Below, in pieces: positions 37,843-48,396 of a stretch of DNA of 64,000 bases. How positions within the stretch are numbered: the first letter of the stretch is position 1; each line of letters starts with the position of its first letter. The notes beneath the pieces are model-generated. The model was not told the DNA's origin. It did not search any database and saw only the letters and a list, made by a program, of their open reading frames with translations. The position numbers and the translations under genes are program-made. Source of the stretch: Devosia riboflavina (GTDB lineage: Bacteria; Pseudomonadota; Alphaproteobacteria; Rhizobiales; Devosiaceae); the NCBI RefSeq assembly GCF_000743575.1, contig NZ_JQGC01000012.1:62001-126000 (forward strand), written 5' to 3'.

Positions 37843-38730
37843 TCATTTCCTTCCGATATCCAGAAGATAGGTGGCCATGTCGTCGATGTGCTCGTCCAGA
37901 AGGAATTTCATGCTTCCATGGATCACCTCAGCCATCGATCCGCCGAGCACGTCCCCGCTCGGGGTGATGCCCGTGCGCATCGTCTCGACCAATGCCGGCT
38001 TGGTATATCCGTTGGCGGTCAGGTAGCGGGCGGTAAGCGGAGGCGACTTGCCCCCATCCTGCATCGCCGGATCGCCCGTCAGCTCGAGCGAGCTCGGCAA
38101 ACCGCCGAGGACGTTGCGCGGCGCATGGCAGGCGGCGCAATGGGCCGGTCCCCAGACCAGGTACTTCCCGCGGTTCCATTCGGGCGATCTCGTTTCGTCC
38201 GGAACGTACTCGACAGGGCTCTCGAAGAACGTGCGCCATGGCCTCAGGCCCGCCCTGACGTTGAATGGGAAGCTTACCTGGTGGGGAACGTCGGGCGTGC
38301 CCACTGCCGGCGTCGCACGCAGTGCGGCCCACAGGTCGGCCATGTCGCTGTCGGTCAACGTGGCATAGAACTCGTAAGGGAATGCCGGGTAATAGGGGTC
38401 ACCATCAGGCGACACCCCTTCCCTGACGGCCCTCACGAACTGCTGGAACGACCAGGTGCCAATGCCCTGGGTCGGATCCGGCGTGATATTGGGTGCGTAG
38501 AAAGACCCGAACTTCGACACCAACGCGGCCCCTCCTGAAAGGGGCGGTGCCCCGGGCGCCGTGTGGCAGGTGATGCACCCGGAAAGGCGTGCAAGATAGG
38601 CGCCCCTCTTCGGATCGCCCTGAAGCTCGGCCACCGGGCGAGCACCGGCGACGGGCCAGGTCTCGAGCACGAGAACACCCAGCGCCGACAGCACAAGAAG
38701 TGCGACAAGGATCATCGCCAAGCGGTTCAT
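37843..38730 (-). CDS. Membrane-anchored diheme cytochrome c
   Basis: 295 residues: N-terminal anchor helix (MNRLAMILVALLVLSALGVL) and two haem sites, CITCH (about 52-56) and CAACH (about 197-201). The arrangement resembles the cytochrome subunits of alcohol/aldehyde dehydrogenases, but no dehydrogenase gene is nearby. It lies 3 bp from the cytochrome c' gene in one operon. Confidence 0.87.
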   Translation of the reverse strand: MNRLAMILVALLVLSALGVLVLETWPVAGARPVAELQGDPKRGAYLARLSGCITCHTAPGAPPLSGGAALVSKFGSFYAPNITPDPTQGIGTWSFQQFVRAVREGVSPDGDPYYPAFPYEFYATLTDSDMADLWAALRATPAVGTPDVPHQVSFPFNVRAGLRPWRTFFESPVEYVPDETRSPEWNRGKYLVWGPAHCAACHAPRNVLGGLPSSLELTGDPAMQDGGKSPPLTARYLTANGYTKPALVETMRTGITPSGDVLGGSMAEVIHGSMKFLLDEHIDDMATYLLDIGRK

Positions 38731-38733
38731 GGC

Positions 38734-39360
38734 TCACCGACGAAAAGCGGTATGGCATGCCGCACAGGTGGCTGCGATGTCCGCATAGACTGCGGCGACG
38801 GGTCTCGCCTCTGATAACGGTTCACTGTTGGCATCGATCGAACCTGTGGTCGCCATGTCGATCGATGCTACCTGTTCGGTCGAAAGTCCCATCAGCCACT
38901 CGAAGTCCATCTGCTCCCACTGAGACAGCTGTGCTCTTACCGCCACCGGCTCAGGGGTCGGCATGCTCGGCGACTTTACGAGCTCATCGGCGGACGTACC
39001 CAGTTCGGTACCAAGCTCGGCCAACCGATCGGCATAGTCTGAGAACGTCTGCCAATTCGCCCATATCTCGGGCTTGGCCTCAGACGGCCCCTCGATGCTT
39101 CCTTGGGGGAACAGATCGGTCATGGACCGGCCGGCATGCATCTTGATCATTTCGGCGGCTGTGGCGATGGCCTGCACGTCCGCTTGAGTGGGCTGCGATG
39201 CGATGGGAGCCAGCAGTTTGATCTGCTCGCTCAGCATCATCATGCCCGCCATCCGCTCGCCTACTATGCCCGTGGCGCCGCCATGCGCGAACACCGAAGC
39301 GGCGCCCGCGAGCAACAACCCTGAGGCTAGGAGCCTCGGGTCAACTCGATTCATCTTCAT
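38734..39360 (-). CDS. Cytochrome c' / c556-like protein
   Basis: 208 residues, signal peptide (LLASGLLLAGAASVFA), helical bundle, and the C-terminal haem site CAACH (AATCAACHTAFRR) typical of cytochrome c'. Length exceeds the usual 130-150 residues because of an inserted region (about 130-185). It is the second gene of the operon that starts with the RPPR protein at 39415. Confidence 0.85.
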   Translation of the reverse strand: MKMNRVDPRLLASGLLLAGAASVFAHGGATGIVGERMAGMMMLSEQIKLLAPIASQPTQADVQAIATAAEMIKMHAGRSMTDLFPQGSIEGPSEAKPEIWANWQTFSDYADRLAELGTELGTSADELVKSPSMPTPEPVAVRAQLSQWEQMDFEWLMGLSTEQVASIDMATTGSIDANSEPLSEARPVAAVYADIAATCAACHTAFRR

Positions 39361-39414
39361 TTGTCGTGGTCCAGGTTGCTGAATGCCGCAGGTGCGGCCG
39401 CCGTTTTGAGTGGC

Positions 39415-39780
39415 TCAGCTACGAGGAGGTCGAAGGTCTTCGATGGCCAAGGACAGAGGAATGTCCGTCTCCTGGTCAAAATAGACCACCGAAGCCACTT
39501 TTACCTGGCACGACAGACTCACCGGTTCGATCCCAAGTATGGGGGCACCGCAATGGACGGCGGCATCACCAGGAAGATGCGAATGATCCGAAGTGTGCGA
39601 GGAGGGAGAATGATTGTGAGCGGCCTCAACAGTTGCGACGTCGAAAGGCCGGGCGTCGTCCGCATGCACGGAGACTGCTCCGAGCAGCAGGACCATCAGC
39701 AGGGCCAGCATGTTGACGAGGCAGCTTAGCGGCTTCAACGGCGAATCTTTCCTAACGCAGCGTCCCTTGGACGATGGCAT
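39415..39780 (-). CDS. Exported small protein ending in RPPR (copy 4)
   Basis: About 121 residues from ATG 39780. Export helix (VNMLALLMVLLLGAVSVHA), His-rich middle (HNHSPSSHTSDHSH), two cysteines and the end EDLRPPRS. Fourth member of the RPP[RK] family in this island. A CueR-like site at 39777-39807 nearly covers this start, so a TTG about 42 bases downstream with GGAAAG before it may be the true start. Confidence 0.55.
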   Translation of the reverse strand: MPSSKGRCVRKDSPLKPLSCLVNMLALLMVLLLGAVSVHADDARPFDVATVEAAHNHSPSSHTSDHSHLPGDAAVHCGAPILGIEPVSLSCQVKVASVVYFDQETDIPLSLAIEDLRPPRS

Positions 39781-39807
39781 TGTGACCTTCCCATGGCGCA
39801 AGGACAA
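39777..39807 (-). promoter_or_regulatory. Probable CueR-type operator of the cytochrome operon
   Basis: Minus strand: TTGTCC (39802-39807), 19-bp spacer holding CTTGCGCCATGGGAAGG, and a weak -10 CAATGC. It is the weakest member of the operator family in the island and overlaps the proposed start of the downstream gene. Confidence 0.5.
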
Positions 39808-39823
39808 CTTGGAAGAGCCATGA

Positions 39824-42186
<2,363 letters not shown>

Positions 42187-42207
42187 GATCTGCCTCCTGT
42201 TTCGTTC

Positions 42208-42238
42208 AGGATGCTCCTTGCCACGGTGGGAAGGTCAA
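42208..42238 (-). promoter_or_regulatory. CueR-type promoter/operator of copA copy 3
   Basis: Minus strand: -35 TTGACC (42233-42238), 19-bp spacer with TTCCCACCGTGGCAAGG, and -10 CATCCT (42208-42213), about 20 bases before the ATG at 42186. Confidence 0.8.
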
Positions 42239-42323
42239 CCCCTACCCTCATCTCGATCAGGCGAGCGATCACCCCTGAGACATCGGGGACGAAACCATAG
42301 CCCCTATACGGCCGCATCACACT

Positions 42324-42881
42324 TCAGAGCGTCAACCCTGACCGGTCCGATCGATCGAAAGGCAGATCAAGATCGCTCTCGGGATACAGTGCCATGAAGG
42401 CATTAGCCATGGCCTGCACGTGTTCAAGATCGGTATGTGCACCAGACGTTCGCGTAGATGTCTCAGAAGGCTGACAAACATAAGCCAAAAGTTCTTGGCG
42501 ATGCCGTGCCACCACGAGTTTAAGTTTGTGGGCGGCAGCAGCGGCTGGGGCCTCTTCGCCGATGATCCGTTTCACTACTGCAATCGCATGAATCGCATCC
42601 GCGTCCTTCGGTTTGGCATCGAAGTACCGAGCCGCCCACCAATCCTGGACCAAAGCGAAATTGCCGTCCTTGAACTCGATGCGATATGGACCTTCGAATG
42701 ATTTCGAATTGCCTGCTGGGTCCTTCCAGCTCGCGATGGCGGTGACGAAGTCGTCCTTTTTCAGTCTGCGTTTGTGGCTATCGGCCCGAAGAACGATCAA
42801 GACGCCTTCGTCTTCCCACTGCGCCAAAATCTTGTTTTCGTAGTCGTACGGTTCCAGTGCAACGATGTCGTCCGCGTTCAT
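42324..42881 (-). CDS. Hypothetical protein
   Basis: 185 residues, not recognised. ATG 42881 is preceded by AAGGAGATCACC, which decides this start; a longer in-frame extension to 43799 is only antisense to the L,D-transpeptidase gene. The N-terminal half is strand-rich (ILAQWEDEGVLIVLRADS, EFKDGNFALVQDWW), the C-terminal half helical and Ala-rich. No metal or catalytic motif was seen. Confidence 0.6.
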   Translation of the reverse strand: MNADDIVALEPYDYENKILAQWEDEGVLIVLRADSHKRRLKKDDFVTAIASWKDPAGNSKSFEGPYRIEFKDGNFALVQDWWAARYFDAKPKDADAIHAIAVVKRIIGEEAPAAAAAHKLKLVVARHRQELLAYVCQPSETSTRTSGAHTDLEHVQAMANAFMALYPESDLDLPFDRSDRSGLTL

Positions 42882-43001
42882 GGTGATCTCCTTGTCTCTT
42901 GAGGATACGGCGCAATGGCGCAAGACACATCCAGCGAGAACGAGGCTCATGATCGGGTAACCCTGGTCCGATATGGTGACGCGGAACTGAACAGGACTTC
43001 C

Positions 43002-43778
43002 ATGCCCGCTCGCCTTCTTCAACTCGTCACGGCCATGATCGTAGCCGTATTCCTTGTCGGCTGCAGCCAGTTCGTCGGCGACAATCGTCACAACGTTCCA
43101 TTGCCGAAGGGACTGGTGGACCAGATGGCGGCGATCGGTTCCTCGCCTACCGAACCGATGATGATCCGGGTGTTCAAGGAGAGTTCCGAGCTCGAGGTGT
43201 GGAAGCGCACCCACACCGGCCGGTACGCCCTGCTCAAGACCTATCCGATCTGCAAATGGTCGGGTGCGCTCGGACCCAAGATCCAGGAAGGCGACTACCA
43301 ATCGCCGGAAGGCTTCTACGACGTGACCCCAGCCCTGATGAACCCGAAGTCGAACTACTTCCTGTCGTTCAACGTGGGTTTCCCGAACAAGTTCGACCAG
43401 GCTTGGGGACGCACCGGCAGCTACCTGATGATCCACGGCGACTGCAAGTCGGTGGGTTGCTACGCCATGACCGACGACGGCATCAAGGAACTCTACGCCC
43501 TGGTTCGCGAGAGCTTCAGGGGCGGCAATCGGTCCGTGCAGCTGCAGTTGCTGCCATTCCGCATGACGGAGGCAAACCTCGCGCGGCACGCCGCCAGCCC
43601 CCATGTCCCCTTCTGGCGCAACCTCAAGGAGGGCACGGACATCTTCGACCGCACGCTGCAGTTGCCGGCGGTTGACGTGTGCGAGAAGCGTTACGTGTTC
43701 AACCGCACGGGCGCCGCTCTGCTCGATCCCAACGGAACCTGCCCCGTCGCGCCGCTCTCGACCATGGCCGCCCTTTGA
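43002..43778 (+). CDS. Lipoprotein L,D-transpeptidase (YkuD)
   Basis: 258 residues from ATG 43002, with a lipobox (AVFLVGCSQ) and a YkuD domain whose catalytic site is YLMIHGDCKSVGCYAM (His and Cys). WSGALGPKIQEGDYQSPEG is the conserved segment before it. It likely modifies peptidoglycan from the periplasmic face. A truncated relative lies at 15804-15945. The convergent lspA gene ends 4 bp after its stop. Confidence 0.87.
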   Translation: MPARLLQLVTAMIVAVFLVGCSQFVGDNRHNVPLPKGLVDQMAAIGSSPTEPMMIRVFKESSELEVWKRTHTGRYALLKTYPICKWSGALGPKIQEGDYQSPEGFYDVTPALMNPKSNYFLSFNVGFPNKFDQAWGRTGSYLMIHGDCKSVGCYAMTDDGIKELYALVRESFRGGNRSVQLQLLPFRMTEANLARHAASPHVPFWRNLKEGTDIFDRTLQLPAVDVCEKRYVFNRTGAALLDPNGTCPVAPLSTMAAL

Positions 43779-43782
43779 TGGG

Positions 43783-44274
43783 TTAGGGGCGCCCGGCACC
43801 GGGGGCGGTACGGCCCGCGAAGGCGCCGGTGATGGTCGCCATCAGCAGCATGACGACGCCGGCGGTGATGCCGACGTCGGCCAGGTTGAAGGTGGGAAAG
43901 TGCCAGCCGCCCGCGTGCAGGTCGATGAAGTCGGTGACCGCGCCATCGGGAATGCGGTCGACGAGATTGCCCAGTGCCCCGCCCAGGATGGCGGCGTAGC
44001 CAAAGCGCTCGAGTCGTCCACGGCTCCTGTGCCACAGCCAGGCGACCACCGCGGACACCACGAGGGTCACGAGGACGATGGCCCACCAGCCCCCGGGCCC
44101 GTCCGCGGCGAACATGCCAAAGCTCACGCCGGTATTGAATCCCAGGGTAAGGTTCAACACCGGCAGCACCGGCACGCCAGCCCCGTCGAGGTACATCAGG
44201 GCGGCCTCCTTGGTGGAGGCGTCCACGCCGATGACGCCCAGAACGAGGAAGAGCGAGGAGTCGCGATTGCTCAT
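43783..44274 (-). CDS. lspA: Signal peptidase II (lipoprotein signal peptidase)
   Basis: 163 residues with four membrane helices and the two catalytic aspartate regions: GGALGNLVDR and FIDLHAGGWHFPTFNLADVGI. LspA cleaves lipoprotein signals. Accessory lspA copies commonly accompany Pb/Cd/Zn efflux genes. It overlaps the HMA-CDF exporter gene by 4 bp, forming a two-gene metal operon. Confidence 0.92.
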   Translation of the reverse strand: MSNRDSSLFLVLGVIGVDASTKEAALMYLDGAGVPVLPVLNLTLGFNTGVSFGMFAADGPGGWWAIVLVTLVVSAVVAWLWHRSRGRLERFGYAAILGGALGNLVDRIPDGAVTDFIDLHAGGWHFPTFNLADVGITAGVVMLLMATITGAFAGRTAPGAGRP

Positions 44275-45149
44275 CGGCCAGCCTGCCGTAGGTCAGACCT
44301 CGCATCACGGATGATCGACCAAGCGGACTGCAGGAACAGGCCGGCCACCGCGAAGGCGACGATCAGGTCCGGCCACTGCGACCCGGTCCACCAGACCGCA
44401 CCCGCGGCGGCAACCACGGCGAGGTTGCCGATGGCGTCGTTGCGGGAGAACAGCCAAACCGCTCGCATGTTGGCGTCGCCCTTGCGGTGCGGGATAAGTA
44501 CCACTGCGGCCAGCACGTTGACCATGAACGCCACCAGCGCGAAGCCGCCCATCAAGAGGCTCTCGGGCTGGTGCTCGATGAAGACCCTATAGAGCGTCGA
44601 CGCGACGACGCCCAAACCGAGCAGGCCGAGAAAGATGCCCTGCAGCAGGGCCGCCTTCGCCCGGGCGGCAAGTCCCCAGCCAACGGCGATCAGGCCCAGG
44701 AACGAAATGAGCCCGTCGCCAAGGAAGTCGAGCGAGTCGGCCTGCAGCGCCTGGGAGCCGGCGATGAAGCTGCCGGCGATCTCGACGATGCCGTAGCCGA
44801 CATTGAGCAGCACGACGATCCAGAGAGCCCGCTTGTAGGCCGGCGTGACGTGCGAGAGGTCCGGAATGTGATCGTCGTCGCCCTCCTCGTCGTGGTCGTG
44901 CTCGGAGTTCGCCCCCTTCTGCCCGCCGATCCGGTCGAGCTGGTAACCGAGGTCCGTTACTGCGGTCTCGAGCAGCGGCAAGCGCCGACCGGGATCGTCC
45001 ACCTCGAGCGTCATGATCTGGGAGGCGATGGAGACCTTGACGTCCTGGATACCGTCCACCTTGCGGGCGGCCCCTTCGATCTTGGCGGCGCAGGACGAGC
45101 AGTCCATGCCAGTGACTTGGTAGCGTACGGTTTCGGCAGCAGCGCTCAT
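44271..45149 (-). CDS. Cation diffusion facilitator with N-terminal HMA domain
   Basis: 292 residues: HMA domain (GMDCSSCAAKI, about 8-75), a histidine/aspartate-rich linker (HDHDEEGDDDHIPD), then a six-helix CDF core with the metal site DSLDFLGDGLISF and a matching FSRNDAIGNLAVV. It probably exports Zn2+, Cd2+, Co2+ or Pb2+ by proton antiport. The divergent MerR gene and its operator lie directly upstream; lspA follows. Confidence 0.88.
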   Translation of the reverse strand: MSAAAETVRYQVTGMDCSSCAAKIEGAARKVDGIQDVKVSIASQIMTLEVDDPGRRLPLLETAVTDLGYQLDRIGGQKGANSEHDHDEEGDDDHIPDLSHVTPAYKRALWIVVLLNVGYGIVEIAGSFIAGSQALQADSLDFLGDGLISFLGLIAVGWGLAARAKAALLQGIFLGLLGLGVVASTLYRVFIEHQPESLLMGGFALVAFMVNVLAAVVLIPHRKGDANMRAVWLFSRNDAIGNLAVVAAAGAVWWTGSQWPDLIVAFAVAGLFLQSAWSIIRDARSDLRQAGR

Positions 45150-45181
45150 GCCCTTGCTCCTTCTTGAGACGATTTGGTGCA

Positions 45182-45215
45182 GAGGCTACAACCTGTAGTC
45201 ACTACAGGAGCAAGC
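45182..45215 (-). promoter_or_regulatory. MerR-type promoter/operator of the CDF-lspA operon
   Basis: On the minus strand, TTGCTC is followed by a 19-bp spacer containing the dyad CTGTAG-TGA-CTACAG, then TAGCCT. The dyad is close to the mer operator here and to Pb/Cd/Zn-type MerR sites. It lies between divergent merR-type and CDF genes. Coordinates are approximate to a few bases. Confidence 0.82.
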
Positions 45216-45220
45216 AGGAA

Positions 45221-45616
45221 ATGCAGATAGGGGATCTCTCCCGCCACGCGGGGGTCAATATCGAGACCATCCGCTACTACGAACGAGCGGGCGTGCTGCC
45301 CGTACCGGCCAGACAGGGCAACGGGCGCCGCATCTATGGCGAGGCGGACGTCCGCCGTCTCGGATTCATCCGCCACGCCCGCGATCTCGGCTTCGACCTG
45401 CAGTCCGTCCGCACCTTGTTGGCTTTGCAGGAACAGCCCGAGGCCTCCTGCACCGATGCCAGTCGAATCGCACAGGCTCAACTGGACGAGGTCGAACGTC
45501 GCCTGGCGCAGTTGCAGAGCCTGCGAGCAGAATTGTCGCGGATGGTCGCCGAATGCCGGAAAGGGGTCGTCGCCGAATGTCGTGTCATCGAAGCGCTCAA
45601 CACCTCGCCGTTCTGA
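45221..45616 (+). CDS. MerR family metal regulator (PbrR/CadR-like)
   Basis: 131 residues from ATG 45221: winged helix (MQIGDLSRHAGVNIETIRYYERAGVL), dimerisation helix with ASCTDASRIA, and the metal loop ECRKGVVAECRVIEAL. The three cysteines fit the Cd/Pb/Zn branch of MerR. It is divergent from the HMA-CDF exporter that it most likely controls. The cytochrome gene downstream overlaps its 3' end. Confidence 0.88.
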   Translation: MQIGDLSRHAGVNIETIRYYERAGVLPVPARQGNGRRIYGEADVRRLGFIRHARDLGFDLQSVRTLLALQEQPEASCTDASRIAQAQLDEVERRLAQLQSLRAELSRMVAECRKGVVAECRVIEALNTSPF

Positions 45617-46008
45617 TCGCGGTCGCCTTGGCGGGAGCGGCGGGGGCGGCCCTTGCCGAGGACGCTTCCGGCAGGCAGGTCTATGTCGAACATTGCGCAA
45701 GCTGCCATGGCGCGAACCTCGAAGGTCAGCCGAACTGGAAGCAGCGGCTGCCGACCGGGCGCCTGCCGGCACCGCCCCACGACGCGACCGGCCACACCTG
45801 GCATCATTCCGACCGGCAATTATTCCGGATCGTCAAGGAAGGGCCGGCGGCCATGATGTCCGGCTACGAGACCGACATGCCGGGCTTCGGTGCGGTGCTC
45901 GACGACGCCGAGATCGCAGCCGTGCTCGACTACATCAAGAGCACCTGGCCCGAACGCCAGCGCGACGTGCAGGCCGCCAAGTCCGCTTCGGACCCGCTCC
46001 AACCATAG
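45577..46008 (+). CDS. Periplasmic c-type cytochrome (paralogue of 35744)
   Basis: 143 residues from ATG 45577 (ATG 45553 is also possible), overlapping the merR-type gene. Signal peptide (LAVLIAVALAGAAGAALA), haem site CASCH, and ETDMPGFG with the probable axial methionine. LEGQPNWKQRLPTGRLPAPP and HTWHHSD mirror the cytochrome at 35744. It may be transcribed with the regulator. Confidence 0.86.
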   Translation: MSCHRSAQHLAVLIAVALAGAAGAALAEDASGRQVYVEHCASCHGANLEGQPNWKQRLPTGRLPAPPHDATGHTWHHSDRQLFRIVKEGPAAMMSGYETDMPGFGAVLDDAEIAAVLDYIKSTWPERQRDVQAAKSASDPLQP

Positions 46009-46017
46009 ACGAAGCCG

Positions 46018-46842
46018 TCAGGCCGCGGCGTTGGCGGCGACCGGAAGGGCTCGCTTGTGGGCGGTCGCGCGATAGGCGTTCACGATCCGATCGCGGGCGA
46101 AATCGGGAACCGCCCTGCCTTCGAGGAAATCGTCGATCTGGTCGTAGGTCACCCCATAGGCGTCCTCGTCTGGCCGCAAAGGGGCATTGTCCTCGAGATC
46201 CGCCGTAGGCACCTTGAACACCAGCTCCGACGGTACACCGAGGTGGGCTGCTATGGCGCGGACCCTTCGCTTGTTCAGGCCGGCGAGCGGCAGGATGTCG
46301 GCGGCGCCGTCGCCGAACTTGGTGAAGAAGCCCATGACCGCCTCGGCGGCATGGTCGGTGCCGATGACGAGGCCCTTGAGACCCCCTGCCAGGGCGTACT
46401 GAGCGATCATGCGCTGCCTCGCCTTGACGTTGCCGAGGACGAAATCCTCCTGGGCTGCGTCGTTCGGCACGAACCCGGCGGATTTTACCTGTTGCCACAT
46501 GGCGTCCGCAGCCGGCTTGATGTTGACGGTGAAGGTCTGGTCAGGATTGATCGCCGCCAACGCCGCCCGGGCGTCCTTCTCGTCTGCCTGCGTACCGTAG
46601 GGAAGTCTTACCGCGACAAACCGGGCTTCATGCCCTTCCGCCCTCAGTTCACGGGCGGCCCGCTGCGCGAGCAAGGCCGCCGTGGTGGAATCGATGCCGC
46701 CGCTGATGCCCAGGACATAGGTGGCAAGCCGGGAGCGCACGAGGTAATCCTTGAGGAACGCCACCCGTCTCTCCGCTTCGGCAAGCGCATCGAACGTCGG
46801 AGCGACGCCCAATTCGGCCATGATCTGGGCTTGCGTGCTCAT
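46018..46842 (-). CDS. nadE: Ammonia-dependent NAD+ synthetase
   Basis: 274 residues. It amidates deamido-NAD+ to NAD+ in the cytosol. The ATP-pyrophosphatase loop SGGIDST is at 47-53; [25 protein letters not shown] and [18 protein letters not shown] are the substrate-binding segments. Single-domain NadE is full length here. It is odd cargo for a metal island; it lies 65 bp downstream of a TIR-domain gene on the same strand, and TIR proteins commonly consume NAD+. Confidence 0.93.
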   Translation of the reverse strand: MSTQAQIMAELGVAPTFDALAEAERRVAFLKDYLVRSRLATYVLGISGGIDSTTAALLAQRAARELRAEGHEARFVAVRLPYGTQADEKDARAALAAINPDQTFTVNIKPAADAMWQQVKSAGFVPNDAAQEDFVLGNVKARQRMIAQYALAGGLKGLVIGTDHAAEAVMGFFTKFGDGAADILPLAGLNKRRVRAIAAHLGVPSELVFKVPTADLEDNAPLRPDEDAYGVTYDQIDDFLEGRAVPDFARDRIVNAYRATAHKRALPVAANAAA

Positions 46843-46907
46843 CGTCCTGGCTTCCTTTCATCCGTCCTGTTCATGGTCTGGACGCCCCGATCCAAGGAGC
46901 GGTTCAT

Positions 46908-47864
46908 CTACATGTCACCCTGCAGTCGCCCGATGAACATGGACCAGTAGATTTCGGCAGCTCCCTCGAGCGTGAGGTGCTCCTCGCGTTGGCCGCCGAA
47001 CGAGCGCATGCCCATGCTGCGCAGGAACATCGACTGCTCGTCGGCATCCACCCTGAGGTTCTCGTTATAGCCGTTCGACTCCATGGTTTCCCCATCGACA
47101 TAGCTGATGCCGTTCGTGGAGAACCCGCCGCCCATGAAGATCGTGCAACGGGTGATGGCCTTGCCGCCTCGGTAAACCGCCGCGGTGAAACGGTTGGAAT
47201 CGATCCGCCGGAAATCGCCGTCGATGCCGTCGTTGCGCTGGCTCAGCTCCTTTAAGGAGTTCTCGAAATATTTGGCCAGGAACTCGAAGGCTTCCACCCT
47301 GAAACGATCCTTGTCCCGATCCGTGAAGCTCTTGGCCAGGCGTAGATTGCTTGACCTCGGACCCGCCGCAACCGCGGTCGTGGACGAAACCGATCTTGTG
47401 GGCTCCGAGCGGGATCGGACCGGGTCGGCGAATCGCTCCGCCGCTTTCCTGATGTCCTTGACCACGTCGAGCATGGCCACATCCCGATCTGGCCATTGCG
47501 TCACCGGCTTGCCGTCCGAAGGTGTGGCCCGCAGTTTGCCGAAGGGAGCATGGTGCCATTCGCAGGGGCGAAGGATGACGGGAATAACAACGGCTTCACC
47601 TCTGGCCTGCCGATCCAAGGCGACAGTCATCTCCTTGTCGTAGCAGTAGTCCGATGCCAGGAAGTCTGGGCTTACCAGCAGGAGCACTATCTCGGCACTT
47701 TCGAGTTCCGTACTGATCGAACCGTCGAGTTCCTCCCCCGCAACGATGCGTCTGTCGTGCCATGTCTCGATCACGCCCTGGCGCTTCAGCATGGCCAACT
47801 GGGTCTCCAGTTGATCGCGGAGCATTTCGTCACGATGGGAGTAGGAAAAGAACACTGTGGTCAT
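46908..47864 (-). CDS. TIR-domain protein with uncharacterised C-terminal domain
   Basis: 318 residues. The N-terminal TIR domain (about 1-145) shows FFSYSHRDEMLRDQLETQL, the VLLLVSPDFLASDYCYDKEM strand-helix with candidate catalytic glutamate E78, and VIPVILRPCEW. The C-terminal half (about 175-318) has a strand-rich segment (FTAAVYRGGKAITRCTIFMG) also seen in other TIR-type proteins, possibly a sensor. Many bacterial TIR proteins degrade NAD+ in phage defence. nadE follows 65 bp downstream. Confidence 0.83.
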   Translation of the reverse strand: MTTVFFSYSHRDEMLRDQLETQLAMLKRQGVIETWHDRRIVAGEELDGSISTELESAEIVLLLVSPDFLASDYCYDKEMTVALDRQARGEAVVIPVILRPCEWHHAPFGKLRATPSDGKPVTQWPDRDVAMLDVVKDIRKAAERFADPVRSRSEPTRSVSSTTAVAAGPRSSNLRLAKSFTDRDKDRFRVEAFEFLAKYFENSLKELSQRNDGIDGDFRRIDSNRFTAAVYRGGKAITRCTIFMGGGFSTNGISYVDGETMESNGYNENLRVDADEQSMFLRSMGMRSFGGQREEHLTLEGAAEIYWSMFIGRLQGDM

Positions 47865-47897
47865 GGCTGCTTCTGGACACGCGTTGAAGGAAGCGGA

Positions 47898-48329
47898 TCA
47901 TGCGTCGTGCTGGTGGTGCTTGCACTTGCCATGGTCGGCTAGGATCTCGATTACCTGGCAGCTTTCCACCCGACCATGCGAACAGCCCTCGACCATGCGC
48001 TCCAGTTCGGCCTCGAGAGCCTTGAGGCTGGCGATCTTGTCCTTCACTTCAACCAGACGAGCCCTGGCGATGGTGTCGGCGTCGGCACATGACTGATCTG
48101 GACGATCCTGCAGGTCGAGGAGTGTCCTGATCTGGTCGATCTCGAAGCCGAGCTCCCGAGAGTGCCGGATGAAGGTCAGGCGCTCGGCGTCCTTGCGGTC
48201 ATAGGTCCGGCGGTTTCCTTCGGTGCGCGGCGGAGCCGGCAACAACCCGATCTGCTCGTAGTACCGGATAGTGGGGATCTTGACCCCCGTTGCCACCGAA
48301 ACCTTCCCGATCGCGATGCCGTGACTCAT
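47898..48329 (-). CDS. ZntR-like MerR family regulator
   Basis: 143 residues: winged helix (AIGKVSVATGVKIPTIRYYEQIGLL), dimer helix with DQSCADADTIARARL, and a metal loop CSHGRVESCQVIEIL ending in KCKHHQHDA, a His-rich tail suited to Zn2+. It is divergent from the Zn/Cd-type ATPase, with the MerR-type operator between them. Confidence 0.87.
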   Translation of the reverse strand: MSHGIAIGKVSVATGVKIPTIRYYEQIGLLPAPPRTEGNRRTYDRKDAERLTFIRHSRELGFEIDQIRTLLDLQDRPDQSCADADTIARARLVEVKDKIASLKALEAELERMVEGCSHGRVESCQVIEILADHGKCKHHQHDA

Positions 48330-48335
48330 TTCCGC

Positions 48336-48366
48336 TTGCTCCTATAGTGACTGGAGGATGTACGGC
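48336..48366 (+). promoter_or_regulatory. MerR/ZntR-type promoter of the Zn/Cd/Pb ATPase gene
   Basis: TTGCTC (48336-48341), 19-bp spacer containing CTATAGTGACTGGAG, and TACGGC (48361-48366). Its position shows that the ATPase starts at 48397, not at the upstream ATG 48358. Confidence 0.78.
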
Positions 48367-48396
48367 AATGATGGAGAATTCAAGGAGTCGCTGCCG

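Noticed and set aside
42882..43799. Long minus-strand extension of the hypothetical gene at 42324 to a 491-codon frame
   Set aside because: The extra part is exactly antisense to the L,D-transpeptidase gene, and a strong ribosome site marks the start at 42881.
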